A DNA stretch of 64,000 bases from Pseudomonadales bacterium (GTDB lineage: Bacteria; Pseudomonadota; Gammaproteobacteria; Pseudomonadales; Ketobacteraceae): assembly GCA_002701845.1 (NCBI GenBank), contig NZXG01000048.1, positions 1 through 64,000 on the forward strand. Reading direction: 5' to 3'. Below are positions 55,070-64,000 of this stretch, in pieces. Numbering within the stretch: the stretch's first letter is position 1; each line of letters opens with the position of its first letter. The notes below the pieces were generated by a model. It did not search any database. It saw only the letters and a program-made list of their open reading frames with translations, and had not been told where the DNA came from. The position numbers were made by a program, and so were the translations under genes.

Positions 55070-56380
55070 CTAGCCTGCCTTGGCCTGTTTGCTCCCAATT
55101 TTGGTGCCGGCCTTGCCGCGGGCGGGTTTCGTATTAATGACCCGGGCGGTCTTCACCAGATTATCCTTGATTTGAATGGTTTCGAAGCGGTAGTGGCCGA
55201 TGACGAAACACAGGTTGTGTTCCGGAATGGTTTCCAGGTGCTCGGTGATCAGGCCGTTCAGGGTTTTCGGGCCCTTGGTGGGCAGGTGCCATTTCAGCGC
55301 CTTGTTGATATCGCGGATGGTGGCCAGGCCGTCGATAATGTATGAGCCGTCCTCCTGGGGGTGGATGTCCTGGCTGCTGGCGGCATAGTCGGTGGTGAAC
55401 TCACCGACAATCTCTTCCAGGATATCCTCCAGGGTCACAATTCCCTGCACGTCGCCGTATTCATCCACCACAAACCCCATACGCCGTTTCACTTGCTGGA
55501 AATTCAGCAGCTGCACGTGCAGGGGCGTGCCCTCGGGCACGAAGTAAGGCTCCACCGCCTGCTGCATGATCTTGGCCTTGTTGAGGTCATCGTCCATTAA
55601 CAGCCGGCTGATTTTGCGCAGATGGAGCACACCCACCGGGGCGTTGAGATCGGATTTGAACACTGGCAGGCGGGTATGCTGAGTGGATTGCAGGGCCTTG
55701 ATAATATCGTCGGTGTCCTCGTCCAGGTCGATCCCCACCACCTCGTGCTTGGGGATCATGATATCGTCCACCGTCACCTCTTCCAGGTCCAGAATGCTCA
55801 GCAGCATGCCCTTGTGGCGCTGGGGCAGAATGGCCCCGGATTCGTTCACCACCGTGCGCAATTCCTCCCGGCTCAGGTGATCGCCGCCGATATCCTCCGC
55901 TTTCACCCCCACCAGGCGCAGCAGGCCGTTGCTGATGAAATTCACCAGCCACACAAACGGATACAGCAGAACCAGTAACGGGCGCAGAATCAGGCTGGCG
56001 GGAAAGGCGATCAGTTCCGGTTTCAACGCCGCCAGGGTTTTCGGAGTCACTTCCGCGAACACCAGTATCACCAGGGTCAGGGCGCCGGTGGCAATGGCGA
56101 TGCCGCTGTCCCCCCACAGGCGGATGGCGATGATGGTGGCAATGGAGGAAGCCAGAATATTGACGAAATTGTTGCCGATCAGAATCACACCGATCAGCCG
56201 GTCCGGCCGGCTTAGCAGTTTTTCCACCCGCAGCGCCGCCCGGTCCTTGCTTTTCACCAGGTGGCGCAGGCGATAGCGGTTCAATGACATCATGCCGGTT
56301 TCGGAACTGGAGAAAAACGCGGACAGCAGAATCAGCGTACCCAGGATGGTGAACAGAATGGATAGTGGGATCTCGTTCAA
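55070..56380 (-). CDS. CNNM/HlyC-CorC family transporter-like protein
   Basis: A 436-residue protein. An N-terminal DUF21 membrane part of three to four helices starts with SAFFSSSETGMMSLNRYRLRHL (about 20-41). A CBS-domain pair follows (about 205-330, VDDIMIPKHEVVGIDLDED and GVLHLRKISRLLMDDDL). A C-terminal CorC_HlyC domain has VDEYGDVQGIVTLEDILEEIVGEF. The family is tied to magnesium/cobalt efflux. The start is a TTG at 56380, inferred because homologues begin there; the frame upstream is inside the ccsA-like gene. It overlaps that gene's end by about 15 bases going upstream, so they are likely co-translated. Confidence 0.9.
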   Translation of the reverse strand: MNEIPLSILFTILGTLILLSAFFSSSETGMMSLNRYRLRHLVKSKDRAALRVEKLLSRPDRLIGVILIGNNFVNILASSIATIIAIRLWGDSGIAIATGALTLVILVFAEVTPKTLAALKPELIAFPASLILRPLLVLLYPFVWLVNFISNGLLRLVGVKAEDIGGDHLSREELRTVVNESGAILPQRHKGMLLSILDLEEVTVDDIMIPKHEVVGIDLDEDTDDIIKALQSTQHTRLPVFKSDLNAPVGVLHLRKISRLLMDDDLNKAKIMQQAVEPYFVPEGTPLHVQLLNFQQVKRRMGFVVDEYGDVQGIVTLEDILEEIVGEFTTDYAASSQDIHPQEDGSYIIDGLATIRDINKALKWHLPTKGPKTLNGLITEHLETIPEHNLCFVIGHYRFETIQIKDNLVKTARVINTKPARGKAGTKIGSKQAKAG

Positions 56381-56394
56381 GGTGATGGGGTCCG

Positions 56395-57240
56395 TTACAC
56401 TCTTTGCAGAATCACTTCCAGCACCACTTTGGAGCCGAAGTAGCCCAGGGTCAACAGTACAAAACCGGTGAGGGTCCAGCGCACCGCCACCATGCCCCGC
56501 CAGCCCCACAAGGTGCGTCCGGCCAGCAGCAGCACCAGCACCGCCCAGGCGCCCAGAGCAAACACGGTTTTATGCAGCAGATGCTGGGCGAAGAAGTCGT
56601 CCACGAAGATAAAACCGGTCCCAATAGCGAAACTCAGCAGCAGCAGGCTGATGGAAATCAGGTCGAACAGGCTGCTTTCCATGGTTTGCAGGGGCGGCAG
56701 CAGATTGAGTACATCGTGCAGATGGCGGTGTTTCAGCTGGTGATTCTGAATCCACAGCAGAGTGGCCTGGGACAGCGCCAGCGCCAGCACGCAGTAGGCG
56801 GAAATGGACAACAGGATATGGGCAATAACGCCTTCCCCCAGGTGGGGGTCCGGGCGTAGCCCGTCGCTGAACAGCAGCGCGATCACCAGACCGGTAATGG
56901 CCACCGGGTAAGCAGGTGCCAGCAGGGATTCAATACGACGGAAGAAGGCCAGACCGGTGCTGGTGGCCGCCAGTACCAGAGCGAACAGGGCGGCCATGGT
57001 GGTGACCCCCAGTTGTACGCCTTCCGGTTGCAGGAGAGCATCGTACAGATAATAAGCGTGCAGCAATAAGCCCAGGCTGGCAATGCCCAGCAGAGCGCGA
57101 CGGTCTACCTGGGTGTCGGTTTTGAGGCTGCGGATGATCAGCGTGGTGGATACGCCGTAGCAGATACAGGCCAGAATGCCCGCAATTATCGCCACATTCA
57201 CGGCGCGCTGTTGCTCCTTCCGGGGTTCATCGGGGTTCAT
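56395..57240 (-). CDS. CcsA-like cytochrome c assembly family membrane protein
   Basis: A 281-residue inner-membrane protein with eight hydrophobic segments. GVIAHILLSISAYCVLALALSQA (about 137-159) holds the His and helix typical of the CcsA/ResC/YpjD group, and LHKTVFALGAWAVLVLLLAGRTLWGWRG (about 220-247) is the conserved C-terminal signature with the tryptophan-rich end. The relatives act in heme handling for cytochrome c or, for YpjD, have an unclear role. It stands between ffh (divergent) and the CorC gene, a conserved order. The start may be 57240 or the Met five codons later. Confidence 0.9.
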   Translation of the reverse strand: MNPDEPRKEQQRAVNVAIIAGILACICYGVSTTLIIRSLKTDTQVDRRALLGIASLGLLLHAYYLYDALLQPEGVQLGVTTMAALFALVLAATSTGLAFFRRIESLLAPAYPVAITGLVIALLFSDGLRPDPHLGEGVIAHILLSISAYCVLALALSQATLLWIQNHQLKHRHLHDVLNLLPPLQTMESSLFDLISISLLLLSFAIGTGFIFVDDFFAQHLLHKTVFALGAWAVLVLLLAGRTLWGWRGMVAVRWTLTGFVLLTLGYFGSKVVLEVILQRV

Positions 57241-57330
57241 TAAAGGGCCAAGTGTGGCACAAGGCTGTCAATAATGAAACTGGCTGCGTTATACTTGCGG
57301 ATTCCACTGACCAACCGTTTCCAGAGCTTT

Positions 57331-58731
57331 ATGTTTGATAATCTGACCGAACGACTCAGTACCAGCCTGCGCAGTGTCACCGGCAAGGCCCGTCTCACCG
57401 AGGACAATATCAAGGAGACCCTGCGGGAGGTCAGAATGGCCCTGCTGGAGGCCGACGTGGCCCTGCCGGTGGTGAAGGATTTTATCGACCGGGTCAAGCA
57501 GCGGGCCGTGGGCCAGGAGGTGATGAAAAGTCTGAGCCCGGGCCAGGTGTTTATCAAAATCGTGAACCAGGAGCTGGTGCACATGATGGGGGATGCCAAC
57601 GACGCCCTCAAACTCAATGTGCAGCCACCGGCGGTGGTACTGATGGCGGGTCTGCAGGGGGCCGGTAAAACCACCACCGTGGCCAAGCTGGCCCGTTTCC
57701 TCAAAGAGCGGGAAAAAAAGAAAGTGCTGGTGACCAGTGCCGACGTCTACCGGCCCGCCGCCATCAAACAGCTGGAAACCCTGGCCGGGGAGGTGGGTGC
57801 CCTGTTTGCCCCCTCCAGCAGCGACGAAAACCCGGTGGACATTGCCAACCGGGCCATTGCCGATGCCCGTAAGCGGCATGCGGATGTGGTGATTATTGAT
57901 ACCGCCGGCCGGCTGGCCATCGACGAAGCCATGATGGATGAGATCAAGGCCCTCCACGGGGCCATCGATCCGGTGGAGACGTTGTTCGTGGTGGACGCCA
58001 TGACCGGCCAGGATGCCGCCAATACGGCCCGGGCGTTTAATGACGCGCTGCCCCTGACCGGGGTGGTGCTGACCAAGGCCGACGGCGACGCCCGTGGCGG
58101 TGCCGCCCTGTCCGTGCGCCATATCACCGGCAAGCCCATCAAGTTCATCGGGGTGGGGGAGAAAAACGACGCCCTGGAGCCGTTTTATCCGGATCGTATC
58201 GCCTCCCGGATTCTGGGCATGGGCGACGTGCTCAGCCTGGTGGAGGAGGCCGAGCGAAAACTGGACAAGGACAAGGCCGACAAGCTCAACAAGAAGCTGA
58301 AAAAAGGCAAAGGCTTTGACCTGGAGGATCTGCTGGAGCAGTTTCAGCAAATGAAAAAACTGGGGGGCATGGCCGGCATGCTGGACAAGCTTCCGGGCAT
58401 GGGTGGCATGTCCAAGATGGCCCAGCAGGGGGGCGTTGCGGACAAAGAGCTGACCAAAATGGAAGCCATCATCCACTCCATGACACCCAAGGAGCGGCGC
58501 TATCCCGATGTGATCAATGGTTCCCGCAAAAAACGCATCGCCGCAGGCTCCGGCACCCAGATTCCGGATGTGAACCGGGTGCTCAAACAGCACAAACAGA
58601 TGCAGAAGATGATGAAAAAGCTCTCCAAGGGCGGCATGAAAAACATGATGCGCGGCATGCAGGGCATGATGGGGGGTGGTGGCAACTTCCCCGGCGGCGG
58701 CGGCGGTGGTATGCCTCCCTTCAAAATGTAA
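57331..58731 (+). CDS. ffh: Signal recognition particle GTPase Ffh
   Basis: A 466-residue protein. The N domain (1-85) is followed by the G domain with GLQGAGKTTTVAKLA (about 106-120, P-loop), DTAGRLAIDE (about 190) and TKADGDARGG (G4). The M domain (about 296-466) is Met- and Gly-rich at its C-terminal end (MMKKLSKGGMKNMMRGMQG) and binds 4.5S RNA and signal peptides. It targets membrane and exported proteins to the Sec translocon. The ATG at 57331 (MFDNLTERL) is the family start; a longer frame adds 19 unlikely residues. It is divergent from the ccsA-like gene. Confidence 0.97.
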   Translation: MFDNLTERLSTSLRSVTGKARLTEDNIKETLREVRMALLEADVALPVVKDFIDRVKQRAVGQEVMKSLSPGQVFIKIVNQELVHMMGDANDALKLNVQPPAVVLMAGLQGAGKTTTVAKLARFLKEREKKKVLVTSADVYRPAAIKQLETLAGEVGALFAPSSSDENPVDIANRAIADARKRHADVVIIDTAGRLAIDEAMMDEIKALHGAIDPVETLFVVDAMTGQDAANTARAFNDALPLTGVVLTKADGDARGGAALSVRHITGKPIKFIGVGEKNDALEPFYPDRIASRILGMGDVLSLVEEAERKLDKDKADKLNKKLKKGKGFDLEDLLEQFQQMKKLGGMAGMLDKLPGMGGMSKMAQQGGVADKELTKMEAIIHSMTPKERRYPDVINGSRKKRIAAGSGTQIPDVNRVLKQHKQMQKMMKKLSKGGMKNMMRGMQGMMGGGGNFPGGGGGGMPPFKM

Positions 58732-58750
58732 CCCCGCAGGGGTTGGTTTT
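58729..58750 (+). terminator. Terminator-like hairpin after ffh
   Basis: AACCCC (58730-58735), loop GCA, GGGGTT (58739-58744), then GGTTTT. A second short hairpin AGGGG/CCCCT follows at about 58751-58766. Together they probably end ffh before the rpsP operon. Confidence 0.55.
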
Positions 58751-58981
58751 AGGGGCCGTAACCCCTTTCATTTACTGAAGAAATCCCGTAAAATCCTGCG
58801 CCTCCTTGCCCTGCACACCCTCACTTTCCGGCGGTGGCATGGAGCCGGGGTTGCGGAATTAGCCGCGCAACGCCCTGTAAAGTTAACGAATTCAAAGGGT
58901 TGCTGAGGCCGGCAGAGGCGTCAGGAGCCTGTTTTGACGTTAAAAAACGCTGAACGCAATTAAGAGAAAGGATCGGAATAC

Positions 58982-59239
58982 ATGGTAACAATTCGCATGA
59001 GTCGCGGTGGCGCCAAGAAACGCCCGTTCTATCACCTGGTGGTCACTGACAGCCGGAATTCCCGGGATGGTCGCTATATTGAGCGGGTGGGCTTCTTCAA
59101 CCCGCTGGCGCGGGGCAAGGAAGAACGGTTGCGCCTGGATCTGGCCCGCATCGAGCACTGGATCGGGCAGGGCGCCCAGACTTCCACCCGGGTGGCGACT
59201 CTGGTGAAAGAGGCCAAGAAGGCCACGGCAGCCGCCTGA
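58982..59239 (+). CDS. rpsP: 30S ribosomal protein S16
   Basis: An 85-residue ribosomal protein. [20 protein letters not shown] (residues 2-21) and the next segment [20 protein letters not shown] are the S16 signature. The C-terminal Ala/Lys tail is normal. It binds 16S rRNA and assists 30S assembly. AGAAAGGATCGG gives a good ribosome site. It is the first gene of rpsP-rimM-trmD-rplS, a conserved operon. The region of about 250 bases before it contains the ffh terminator and is expected to hold its promoter. Confidence 0.98.
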   Translation: MVTIRMSRGGAKKRPFYHLVVTDSRNSRDGRYIERVGFFNPLARGKEERLRLDLARIEHWIGQGAQTSTRVATLVKEAKKATAAA

Positions 59240-59252
59240 TTCTTCGCCGCCG

Positions 59253-59771
59253 ATGTCGGACTGGGTCGTGGTGGGGAAGTTTTTGGGTCCTTACGGCGTA
59301 CAGGGCTGGATCAAGCTCTATTCCCATACCCAGCCCATGGAGAACATTGGCAATTACCCCCCCCTCTGGGTACAACGGGGGGAAGACTGGCAACCTGTTC
59401 GCCTGGAGCGTGTTCAGCGGCATGGAAAGGGGCTGGTGGCCAAGATCGAAGGTTGTGACAACCGGGATCAGGTGCCGGCTTATAGCGGGTGTGAAATAGC
59501 AATCAGGCGTGAACAGCTGCCAAAACTGCAGGCAGATGATTATTACTGGTCGGATCTGGAGGGGCTTCGGGTGCTGACCGTTGCCGGTGACTCACTGGGG
59601 GTGATCAGCCACCTGTTTGAAACCGGCGCCAATGACGTGATGGTGGTGCAGGGCGATGCCCGCAGCCTGGATCGCCGGGAACGTCTGATTCCCTATTTGT
59701 GGGAAGATGTGGTGCAGGCCGTGGATCTCCAGGCCGGCACCATGACGGTGGACTGGGATCCGGCGTTTTAA
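59253..59771 (+). CDS. rimM: Ribosome maturation factor RimM
   Basis: A 172-residue protein with the N-terminal RimM barrel (VVVGKFLGPYGVQGWIKLYSHT, residues 5-26) and the C-terminal PRC-type barrel (YYWSDLEGLRVLT, about 98-110; IPYLWEDVVQAVDLQAG near the end). It binds S19 and helps 30S 3' domain assembly. It starts 13 bases after rpsP with a weak ribosome site, consistent with translational coupling in the operon. Length is typical. Confidence 0.96.
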   Translation: MSDWVVVGKFLGPYGVQGWIKLYSHTQPMENIGNYPPLWVQRGEDWQPVRLERVQRHGKGLVAKIEGCDNRDQVPAYSGCEIAIRREQLPKLQADDYYWSDLEGLRVLTVAGDSLGVISHLFETGANDVMVVQGDARSLDRRERLIPYLWEDVVQAVDLQAGTMTVDWDPAF

Positions 59772-59923
59772 TCCAGCCTCCGACCTTGAACTGGCCGTTG
59801 ACCCTGAGCAGTGATGCCTGACATCGGAAGCCTGGCAGCGTCATCCCGCCAGAGATTGGCAGGTAACGGTTAAGCGGATATTAAGCGGAACACAGCAACC
59901 TGCGTTGATGAGGGAGCCGGGGG

Positions 59924-60685
59924 ATGAAGTTTGAAATCGTGACCCTGTTTCCGGAAATGTTTCGCGCCATAGCCGATTACGGTATCACCGGGCGGGCGGT
60001 CAGTAACCGGTTGTTGGCGCTGGGGTTCTGCAATCCCCGCCGCCACACCCGTGATGTGCACCGCACGGTGGATGATCGCCCCTATGGCGGTGGGCCGGGC
60101 ATGGTCATGCTGGCGCAGCCGCTGCTGGATGCCATCGCCGAGGCCAGGCAGCGGTTGCTGGCGGCCGGGGTGACGGACCCCAAAGTGGCCTATTTGTCGC
60201 CCCAGGGCCGGCGCTTCGATCAGCGGGCGGCGCTGGAGCTGAGTCAGCGGGATGGCATGGTGCTGTTGTGTGGCCGCTATGAAGGCATTGATGAGCGGGT
60301 GATTGAACTGGCGGTGGATGAGGAATGGTCCATCGGGGACTATGTGCTCAGTGGTGGTGAGCTGCCGGCGATGACCGTCATCGATGCCGTGGCCCGCCAG
60401 CTGCCCGGTGTCCTGGGGCACCAGGACTCGGCGGCGGAGGATTCGTTCTGCGAAGGTTTGCTGGACTGTCCTCATTACACCCGGCCGGAGCGGTTACAGG
60501 GCCATGAGGTGCCACCGATATTATTGAGTGGCAACCACCAGGCGATCCGCCGCTGGCGCCAGCAACAGGCCCTGGGCCGCACTTGGCAAAGGCGACCGGA
60601 TCTATTACAGCAGCGCGGCCTCAACGCTGAGGAGCAGCGGCTGCTGGAGGAATACCAGGAGCAGCCGGGTCACGGCCGGTCCTGA
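59924..60685 (+). CDS. trmD: tRNA (guanine-N1-)-methyltransferase TrmD
   Basis: A 253-residue SPOUT methyltransferase that makes m1G37 in t[14 protein letters not shown] starts the protein, [14 protein letters not shown] (about 45-58) is the conserved loop, [15 protein letters not shown] (about 110-124) and [15 protein letters not shown] (about 135-149) form the trefoil-knot SAM site, and the last helical domain binds tRNA. The gap to rimM is about 150 bases, slightly longer than usual. GGGAGCCGGGGG precedes the ATG. Confidence 0.97.
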   Translation: MKFEIVTLFPEMFRAIADYGITGRAVSNRLLALGFCNPRRHTRDVHRTVDDRPYGGGPGMVMLAQPLLDAIAEARQRLLAAGVTDPKVAYLSPQGRRFDQRAALELSQRDGMVLLCGRYEGIDERVIELAVDEEWSIGDYVLSGGELPAMTVIDAVARQLPGVLGHQDSAAEDSFCEGLLDCPHYTRPERLQGHEVPPILLSGNHQAIRRWRQQQALGRTWQRRPDLLQQRGLNAEEQRLLEEYQEQPGHGRS

Positions 60686-60769
60686 CAACGGTTTTATTAA
60701 CGACGTGAATGTAGCGGCTGGCCCCGGGGCCAGTGCTCTACCTCTGGCGCGAACAATGAGGAAGTGCTC

Positions 60770-61126
60770 ATGAGCGGTAAGAAAAAAATCATCCAGCAAC
60801 TGGAACAGGAGCAGATGAAACAGGATCTGCCCACCTTCTCCGTGGGTGATACGGTGGTGGTCAGCGTCAAGGTGACTGAGGGTGATCGTACCCGATTGCA
60901 GGCCTATGAAGGTGTGGTGATCGGCAAACGCAACCGGGGCCTCAACTCCGCCTTCACCGTACGGAAAATTTCCAGTGGCGTTGGCGTGGAGCGGACCTTC
61001 CAGACCCACAGTCCTCTGGTGGACAGCATTCAGGTGAAGCGTCGCGGCGCGGTGCGTCGGGCCAAGCTTTACTACTTGCGGGAACGTACCGGCAAGTCAG
61101 CCCGGATTCGGGAAAAGCTCAACTGA
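60770..61126 (+). CDS. rplS: 50S ribosomal protein L19
   Basis: A 118-residue ribosomal protein. [29 protein letters not shown] (landmarks about 23-51), the following [26 protein letters not shown], and [28 protein letters not shown] are the L19 hallmarks. It lies at the 30S-50S interface. I start at the ATG at 60770 (MSGKKKI) with GAGGA upstream; a GTG two codons earlier is less likely. It closes the operon and is followed by a strong terminator. Confidence 0.97.
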   Translation: MSGKKKIIQQLEQEQMKQDLPTFSVGDTVVVSVKVTEGDRTRLQAYEGVVIGKRNRGLNSAFTVRKISSGVGVERTFQTHSPLVDSIQVKRRGAVRRAKLYYLRERTGKSARIREKLN

Positions 61127-61138
61127 GTCTGGCTCACG

Positions 61139-61166
61139 AAAAAGCGCCCTGCGGGGCGCTTTTTTT
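61139..61166 (+). terminator. Intrinsic terminator after rplS
   Basis: AAAAAGCGCCC (61139-61149), loop TGCG, GGGCGCTTTTT (61154-61164) with a T run. It lies 13 bases after the rplS stop. The convergent gene's stop codon touches the T run, so the structure probably serves both directions. Confidence 0.92.
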
Positions 61167-61611
61167 AGGGCTGTCGAAACAGAATTTTAACCCCTTCGAG
61201 CATTTCCCGTTGCGGATCTTTAACATAGCCAATGGCATTGGGATACTGGCGGATGGCTCCCACTAACTGTAACGGGGTCTCCACTTCCAGGGGCACCTTG
61301 CCCTTACCGCTAAACAGGTATTGGGCCCGGTAGCGCTTGAGCTTGGGCAGGGAAATACCCACCACGTCCTGATAAAAATCCTGATATACCGGATCCTGTT
61401 GCGGCATGTCGATGGGCAGGGGTTCCAGATCGGTGCCGGGGAACAGGTGCAACCGCCCCAGAAACAGCTTGCGAACTTCCTGGGCGCTGAGGGTATCCAC
61501 GGGATTGTCGCGGCTGGTAATGACATACAGATCCGCCTGGGCCTGGGCAGTGCCGGTAAGCAGCAGCAGGCTGATCAGCAGGTGTTGCAATATACCTCGT
61601 TTCCAGCTCAT
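61165..61611 (-). CDS. Periplasmic phosphate-binding-like protein
   Basis: A 148-residue protein with a signal peptide (HLLISLLLLTGTAQAQA, cleavage near residue 26) and a short PstS-like domain. VITSRDNPVDTLSAQEVRKLFLGRLHLFPG (about 29-58) is the pattern of the small phosphate ABC-binding-like proteins, followed by the VGISLPKLKRYRAQYLFSGKGKVP stretch and a GAIRQYPNAIGYV segment. It is much shorter than transport PstS, and no permease genes lie nearby. It follows the porin gene by 14 bases; this pair recurs in marine gammaproteobacteria. Ligand unknown. Confidence 0.85.
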   Translation of the reverse strand: MSWKRGILQHLLISLLLLTGTAQAQADLYVITSRDNPVDTLSAQEVRKLFLGRLHLFPGTDLEPLPIDMPQQDPVYQDFYQDVVGISLPKLKRYRAQYLFSGKGKVPLEVETPLQLVGAIRQYPNAIGYVKDPQREMLEGVKILFRQP

Positions 61612-61625
61612 CAGAACACCACATC

Positions 61626-62833
61626 CTATACGACAGTGAACATGGTGGCGCTGCCGGGTCGTGAGTCGCCTTCAGGGTAGGCCTGGCCGGTGGTGCCCCC
61701 CTGGAAATTAAAATATTGAACCTCTGCCTTGAGACAGGCCTGGGTATGAAAGTCGTAGCGCAGGCCCAGGGTGAGGCTTTGCTCCCGGGCTTCGAACTGT
61801 TCGATCAGCTGTTTGTTCAGTTGGAGCAGGGGCGCAAAGGCTGAAAAATTAGGATTTTCCAGTGCCTGGTTCAGTAACGGGATCAGCTCCTTGTTGGTGA
61901 CGTTTTTATAAGCACCGTACGACACGTAGGGGGTAAATGCGCCGTAATGGTAGAGGGCGGACACGTACCAGCCCTCGGAGCGGTTGGCAAAGCCTTCTTC
62001 TCTCGGCGGACGCACCAGGTATTTCTCCGCGATCAGCCCCCAGGGATAGCCTTCCCACTGTGCCCCCAGGGCGTGATACTGGTAGTCGGAATCGGTGGAG
62101 ATAAAGAATTCACCAATTTCGCCAAAGATCGGATCCACGGTCTGCCCCAGGTTGCTGTAAAGCTCCACTGCTGTATCCAGGTCATCAGACTGGATGCTGG
62201 TTTTGTCCAGGTGGAAACTGTAGCGCAATTGCCAGTCGGTGGCTCGCAGGGTAAGGGTGGTGCCGTAGGAGGGTTCCGCCTTAACTTCCACGTCCAGCAA
62301 TTCACCCTCGGCGTAACCGGCAAGCAACTGGATATCCAGTTCCAGCTCGGGTGTCAGGTCATGGGTGTACAGCAGATCGGCCCCATCCAGGTTCTTCAGC
62401 GGGCCTAACAGATAAGAGTAGGCATCCACCGGGGGCCGGGCCCAGGGGTAGGCGTAACCCACATCAATGGTGCTGGAGAACAAATAATGGGAGGACTGCA
62501 TTCGGCCCAGGCGCCACTGCAGGTTGGGGGTCGCTTCATGGGTCAGAAACAGCATTGCAGCTCTGGTTTGTACGCCTCGCGGCCGTCCAGCTCCGGGCCG
62601 TTGGTGGATACCTGGGTAGTGAAGGAGACGGTGTTGGTCAGATTGCCCTGCAGTTGCAGTCCGAGACTGGTATCGTTGTCGAAGTCCCAGTTATTGTCCG
62701 CGGCGCCGAAGCTAAGGTCGTCGCGATTGATTTTGGTCAGTCCCAGGGAGCCAAAGCCGGAAAAACGCCAGTTTTCCAGGGCCTGACTCACTGGGGAAAG
62801 CAATAACAGCGTGAGGAATAAAAGCAGTCGCAC
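61626..62833 (-). pseudogene. Porin-like outer-membrane protein with a one-base frameshift
   Basis: The reverse strand encodes a signal peptide (LLLFLTLLLLSPVSQA, from a GTG at 62833), then mature beta-barrel sequence beginning ENWRFSGFGSLGLTKINRDD. After EAYKPELQ (about 62548) the frame runs into a TGA (62536-62538). The barrel continues in another frame as LFLTHEATPNLQWRLGRMQ to 61626, about 300 residues more. Joining needs one added base: CAATGCTG reads as Q-W-L if it were CAGTGGCTG or similar. The product would be a roughly 400-residue porin-type protein of unknown substrate. It may be a sequencing slip or real inactivation. The phosphate-binding-like gene follows. Confidence 0.8.
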
Positions 62834-63017
62834 GGGTATGGATCCAAAGCATTTCCAGTGTTGTTCTAAGCATAGACAATCCTGATGAATCAGCACGGAT
62901 ATTTAAGGCGCTTTGCCGCAGGCAGCTTAACCCTGCCGGGGTCTGGCCGTGGCTGGTGGGGGGCAAGGGCTCCAGAGCCGCTACCGGCGGCCCTGGGGGA
63001 TGGGAAAAGGGCGCTAC

Positions 63018-63530
63018 TTAAAAGCGCCAGGCTCCAGTCAGACTAAGGCCTTCCAGGTCATAGTCGCTTTTGTCCTGCAGTTTCATCCATTCCAGGCCCA
63101 GGGTAACCGGGCCCACGGCCACGTCCGCGCCCACGCCGTAGGACAGATCGGATTCCGTTTGCGAGCGTTGGTCATAGAACTCCAGGTCCACCTTGGTATA
63201 ACCCAGAGCAATATAGGGGAACACGATATCCGCGAAGGTCATTCCGCCTTTGACGTAAAAGCCGATGTGGTCGTCCACTTTCATGGCGGCGCCGGTGACG
63301 TTGTCGTCACTGAGGCTGCGACCCAGCCGTGCTTCCAGCTGGAAATTTTCGCTGACGTTGCCTCCCAGCACCAGTGCCAAACCTTCGGGCTCCAGGTCGT
63401 CGAGTGCTGATGTGCCCAGTGTGTAAAGGTTGTACTGAGCCCCGATATAGTGGTCGCCTTCCGCCATGGCCACTGGGGCGGCAAAGATCAGGCCCACGGC
63501 CGTGGCTGCAGCAAGCAGGGTTTTGTTCAT
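63018..63530 (-). CDS. Small outer-membrane beta-barrel protein
   Basis: A 170-residue protein with a clear Sec signal peptide (LLAAATAVGLIFAAPVAMA, cleavage after about residue 23) and eight alternating beta strands, ending in a Phe after LSLTGAWR. YIGAQYNLYTLG, LEARLGRSLSDDNV and IGFYVKGGMTF fit OmpX/OmpW-like or OprF-N-type eight-strand barrels. Function unknown. A GAGGAA-type ribosome site precedes the ATG. Single gene. Confidence 0.88.
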   Translation of the reverse strand: MNKTLLAAATAVGLIFAAPVAMAEGDHYIGAQYNLYTLGTSALDDLEPEGLALVLGGNVSENFQLEARLGRSLSDDNVTGAAMKVDDHIGFYVKGGMTFADIVFPYIALGYTKVDLEFYDQRSQTESDLSYGVGADVAVGPVTLGLEWMKLQDKSDYDLEGLSLTGAWRF

Positions 63531-63727
63531 TGGCTAGTTCCTCGCTCCCTTTTGATATTTTTATTGCTCTGTATTCTTATTGCGCAACGGCCACCGGTAA
63601 TGGACACCGGCGTCACCTGTGCTACGGGGAATATAGATGACATATGAGGTTAGGGCAAAACAATCTGCAACCAGGAAGGGATTTCGCTGACAATGGAAAC
63701 GCTCGCGGATGGGGCAGGCTTCACTGC

Positions 63728-64000
63728 CTAAGGGCGCTGATCCCGGTCGTCGTTTTCATCCATAACCCGGGATATGTGTTGGCTATCTTCCAGGGATTCG
63801 AACATATCCGAAGCCAGCTCGCCCACTTTTTCGTTGATGTCACGGATTTTTTCGTAAACCATGCCGATGGTCTGTTGATTTTTTTCCCGCAGCTGGCTGG
63901 TCTCATCCTTCAGCAGTCCGGATCGCTCCAGCGCCTCGAAGGGCATATCGGCTATGGATTTATGCACCTCTTCAACGGTACGGGCACCGTTGTCGATGGC
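63728..64000 (-). CDS. Helical cytosolic protein of unknown function (5' end outside the window)
   Basis: The reverse frame is open from the window edge to a TAG at 63728, giving 90 residues. The sequence is acidic and helical: VEEVHKSIADMPFEALERSG, then KNQQTIGMVYEKIRDINEKVG, and a charged tail. The TVEEVHKSIA start with a short linker recalls small phasin-like or polyhydroxyalkanoate-associated proteins, but I cannot confirm that. The true start lies to the right of the window. Confidence 0.6.
   Translation of the reverse strand, partial: AIDNGARTVEEVHKSIADMPFEALERSGLLKDETSQLREKNQQTIGMVYEKIRDINEKVGELASDMFESLEDSQHISRVMDENDDRDQRP

Noticed and set aside
57289-58593. 434-codon open frame antisense to ffh
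   Set aside because: It mirrors the ffh coding sequence; His/Gly-rich low-complexity translation without domains.
1-64000. CRISPR arrays, insertion sequences, tRNA or rRNA genes
   Set aside because: No regular spaced repeats, transposase motifs or recognisable tRNA/rRNA sequence were seen by eye; a tRNA scan would be the decisive check.

Overview
The window looks like a chromosomal segment of a GC-rich gammaproteobacterium. The gene orders mltF-purL, purT-patatin-FHA-CorC-CcsA-ffh and rpsP-rimM-trmD-rplS, together with Gram-negative outer-membrane proteins, RND efflux and aromatic/ketone-type catabolic genes, suggest a marine Oceanospirillales-like organism (Alcanivorax/Marinobacter type). 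That placement is an inference from gene content, not from a search. No tRNA, rRNA, CRISPR array or insertion sequence was seen.

Left flank (1-11 kb): remnants and housekeeping genes. These are a 5'-truncated TonB receptor, a DUF2058 protein, an EamA exporter, an MMPL transporter relic, a Gfo/Idh/MocA dehydrogenase, a catalase-peroxidase with an apparent signal peptide, a small sulfotransferase, and a SulP permease paired with a tandem Usp protein.

Centre (11.4-29.2 kb): a single co-directional set of 16 genes that I read as an unusual stand-alone (type II-like) polyketide or fatty-acid system. It has one acyl carrier protein, a GcvT-like folate protein, three ~800-residue proteins each made of two fused ketosynthase folds, three SDR ketoreductase-like proteins (one fused to a thioredoxin domain, one lacking all catalytic residues), two malonyl-transferase-like proteins, two hotdog dehydratases (one lacking the catalytic His), a membrane-anchored sulfotransferase, a small membrane protein and a phosphopantetheinyl transferase. 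An AraC-type DNA-binding protein stands in front. Active enzymes sit next to degenerate paralogues throughout, which suggests a heteromeric assembly that makes a long, probably unsaturated and sulfated, acyl product. No adenylation domain, thioesterase, enoyl reductase or glycosyltransferase is present. This is the candidate undescribed system.

Right of it (29.2-41 kb): a DUF2269 protein, a TetR regulator divergent from an RND efflux pair across a clear palindrome, then a Rieske oxygenase and Baeyer-Villiger-type monooxygenase operon. An amidohydrolase diverges from that operon, and its start codon and the monooxygenase start codon lie in the two arms of one inverted repeat. A GlpD-type dehydrogenase follows.

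Right flank (41-64 kb): conserved core genes (DUF6607 protein, tadA, mltF, purL, Nif3-like, two Nudix enzymes, gamma-carbonic anhydrase, purT, patatin, FHA protein, CorC, CcsA-like, ffh, rpsP-rimM-trmD-rplS), then a phosphate-binding-like protein with a porin and a small beta-barrel protein. Two lesions stand out: an in-frame TAG replacing a conserved Glu codon in purL, and a one-base frameshift in the porin gene.
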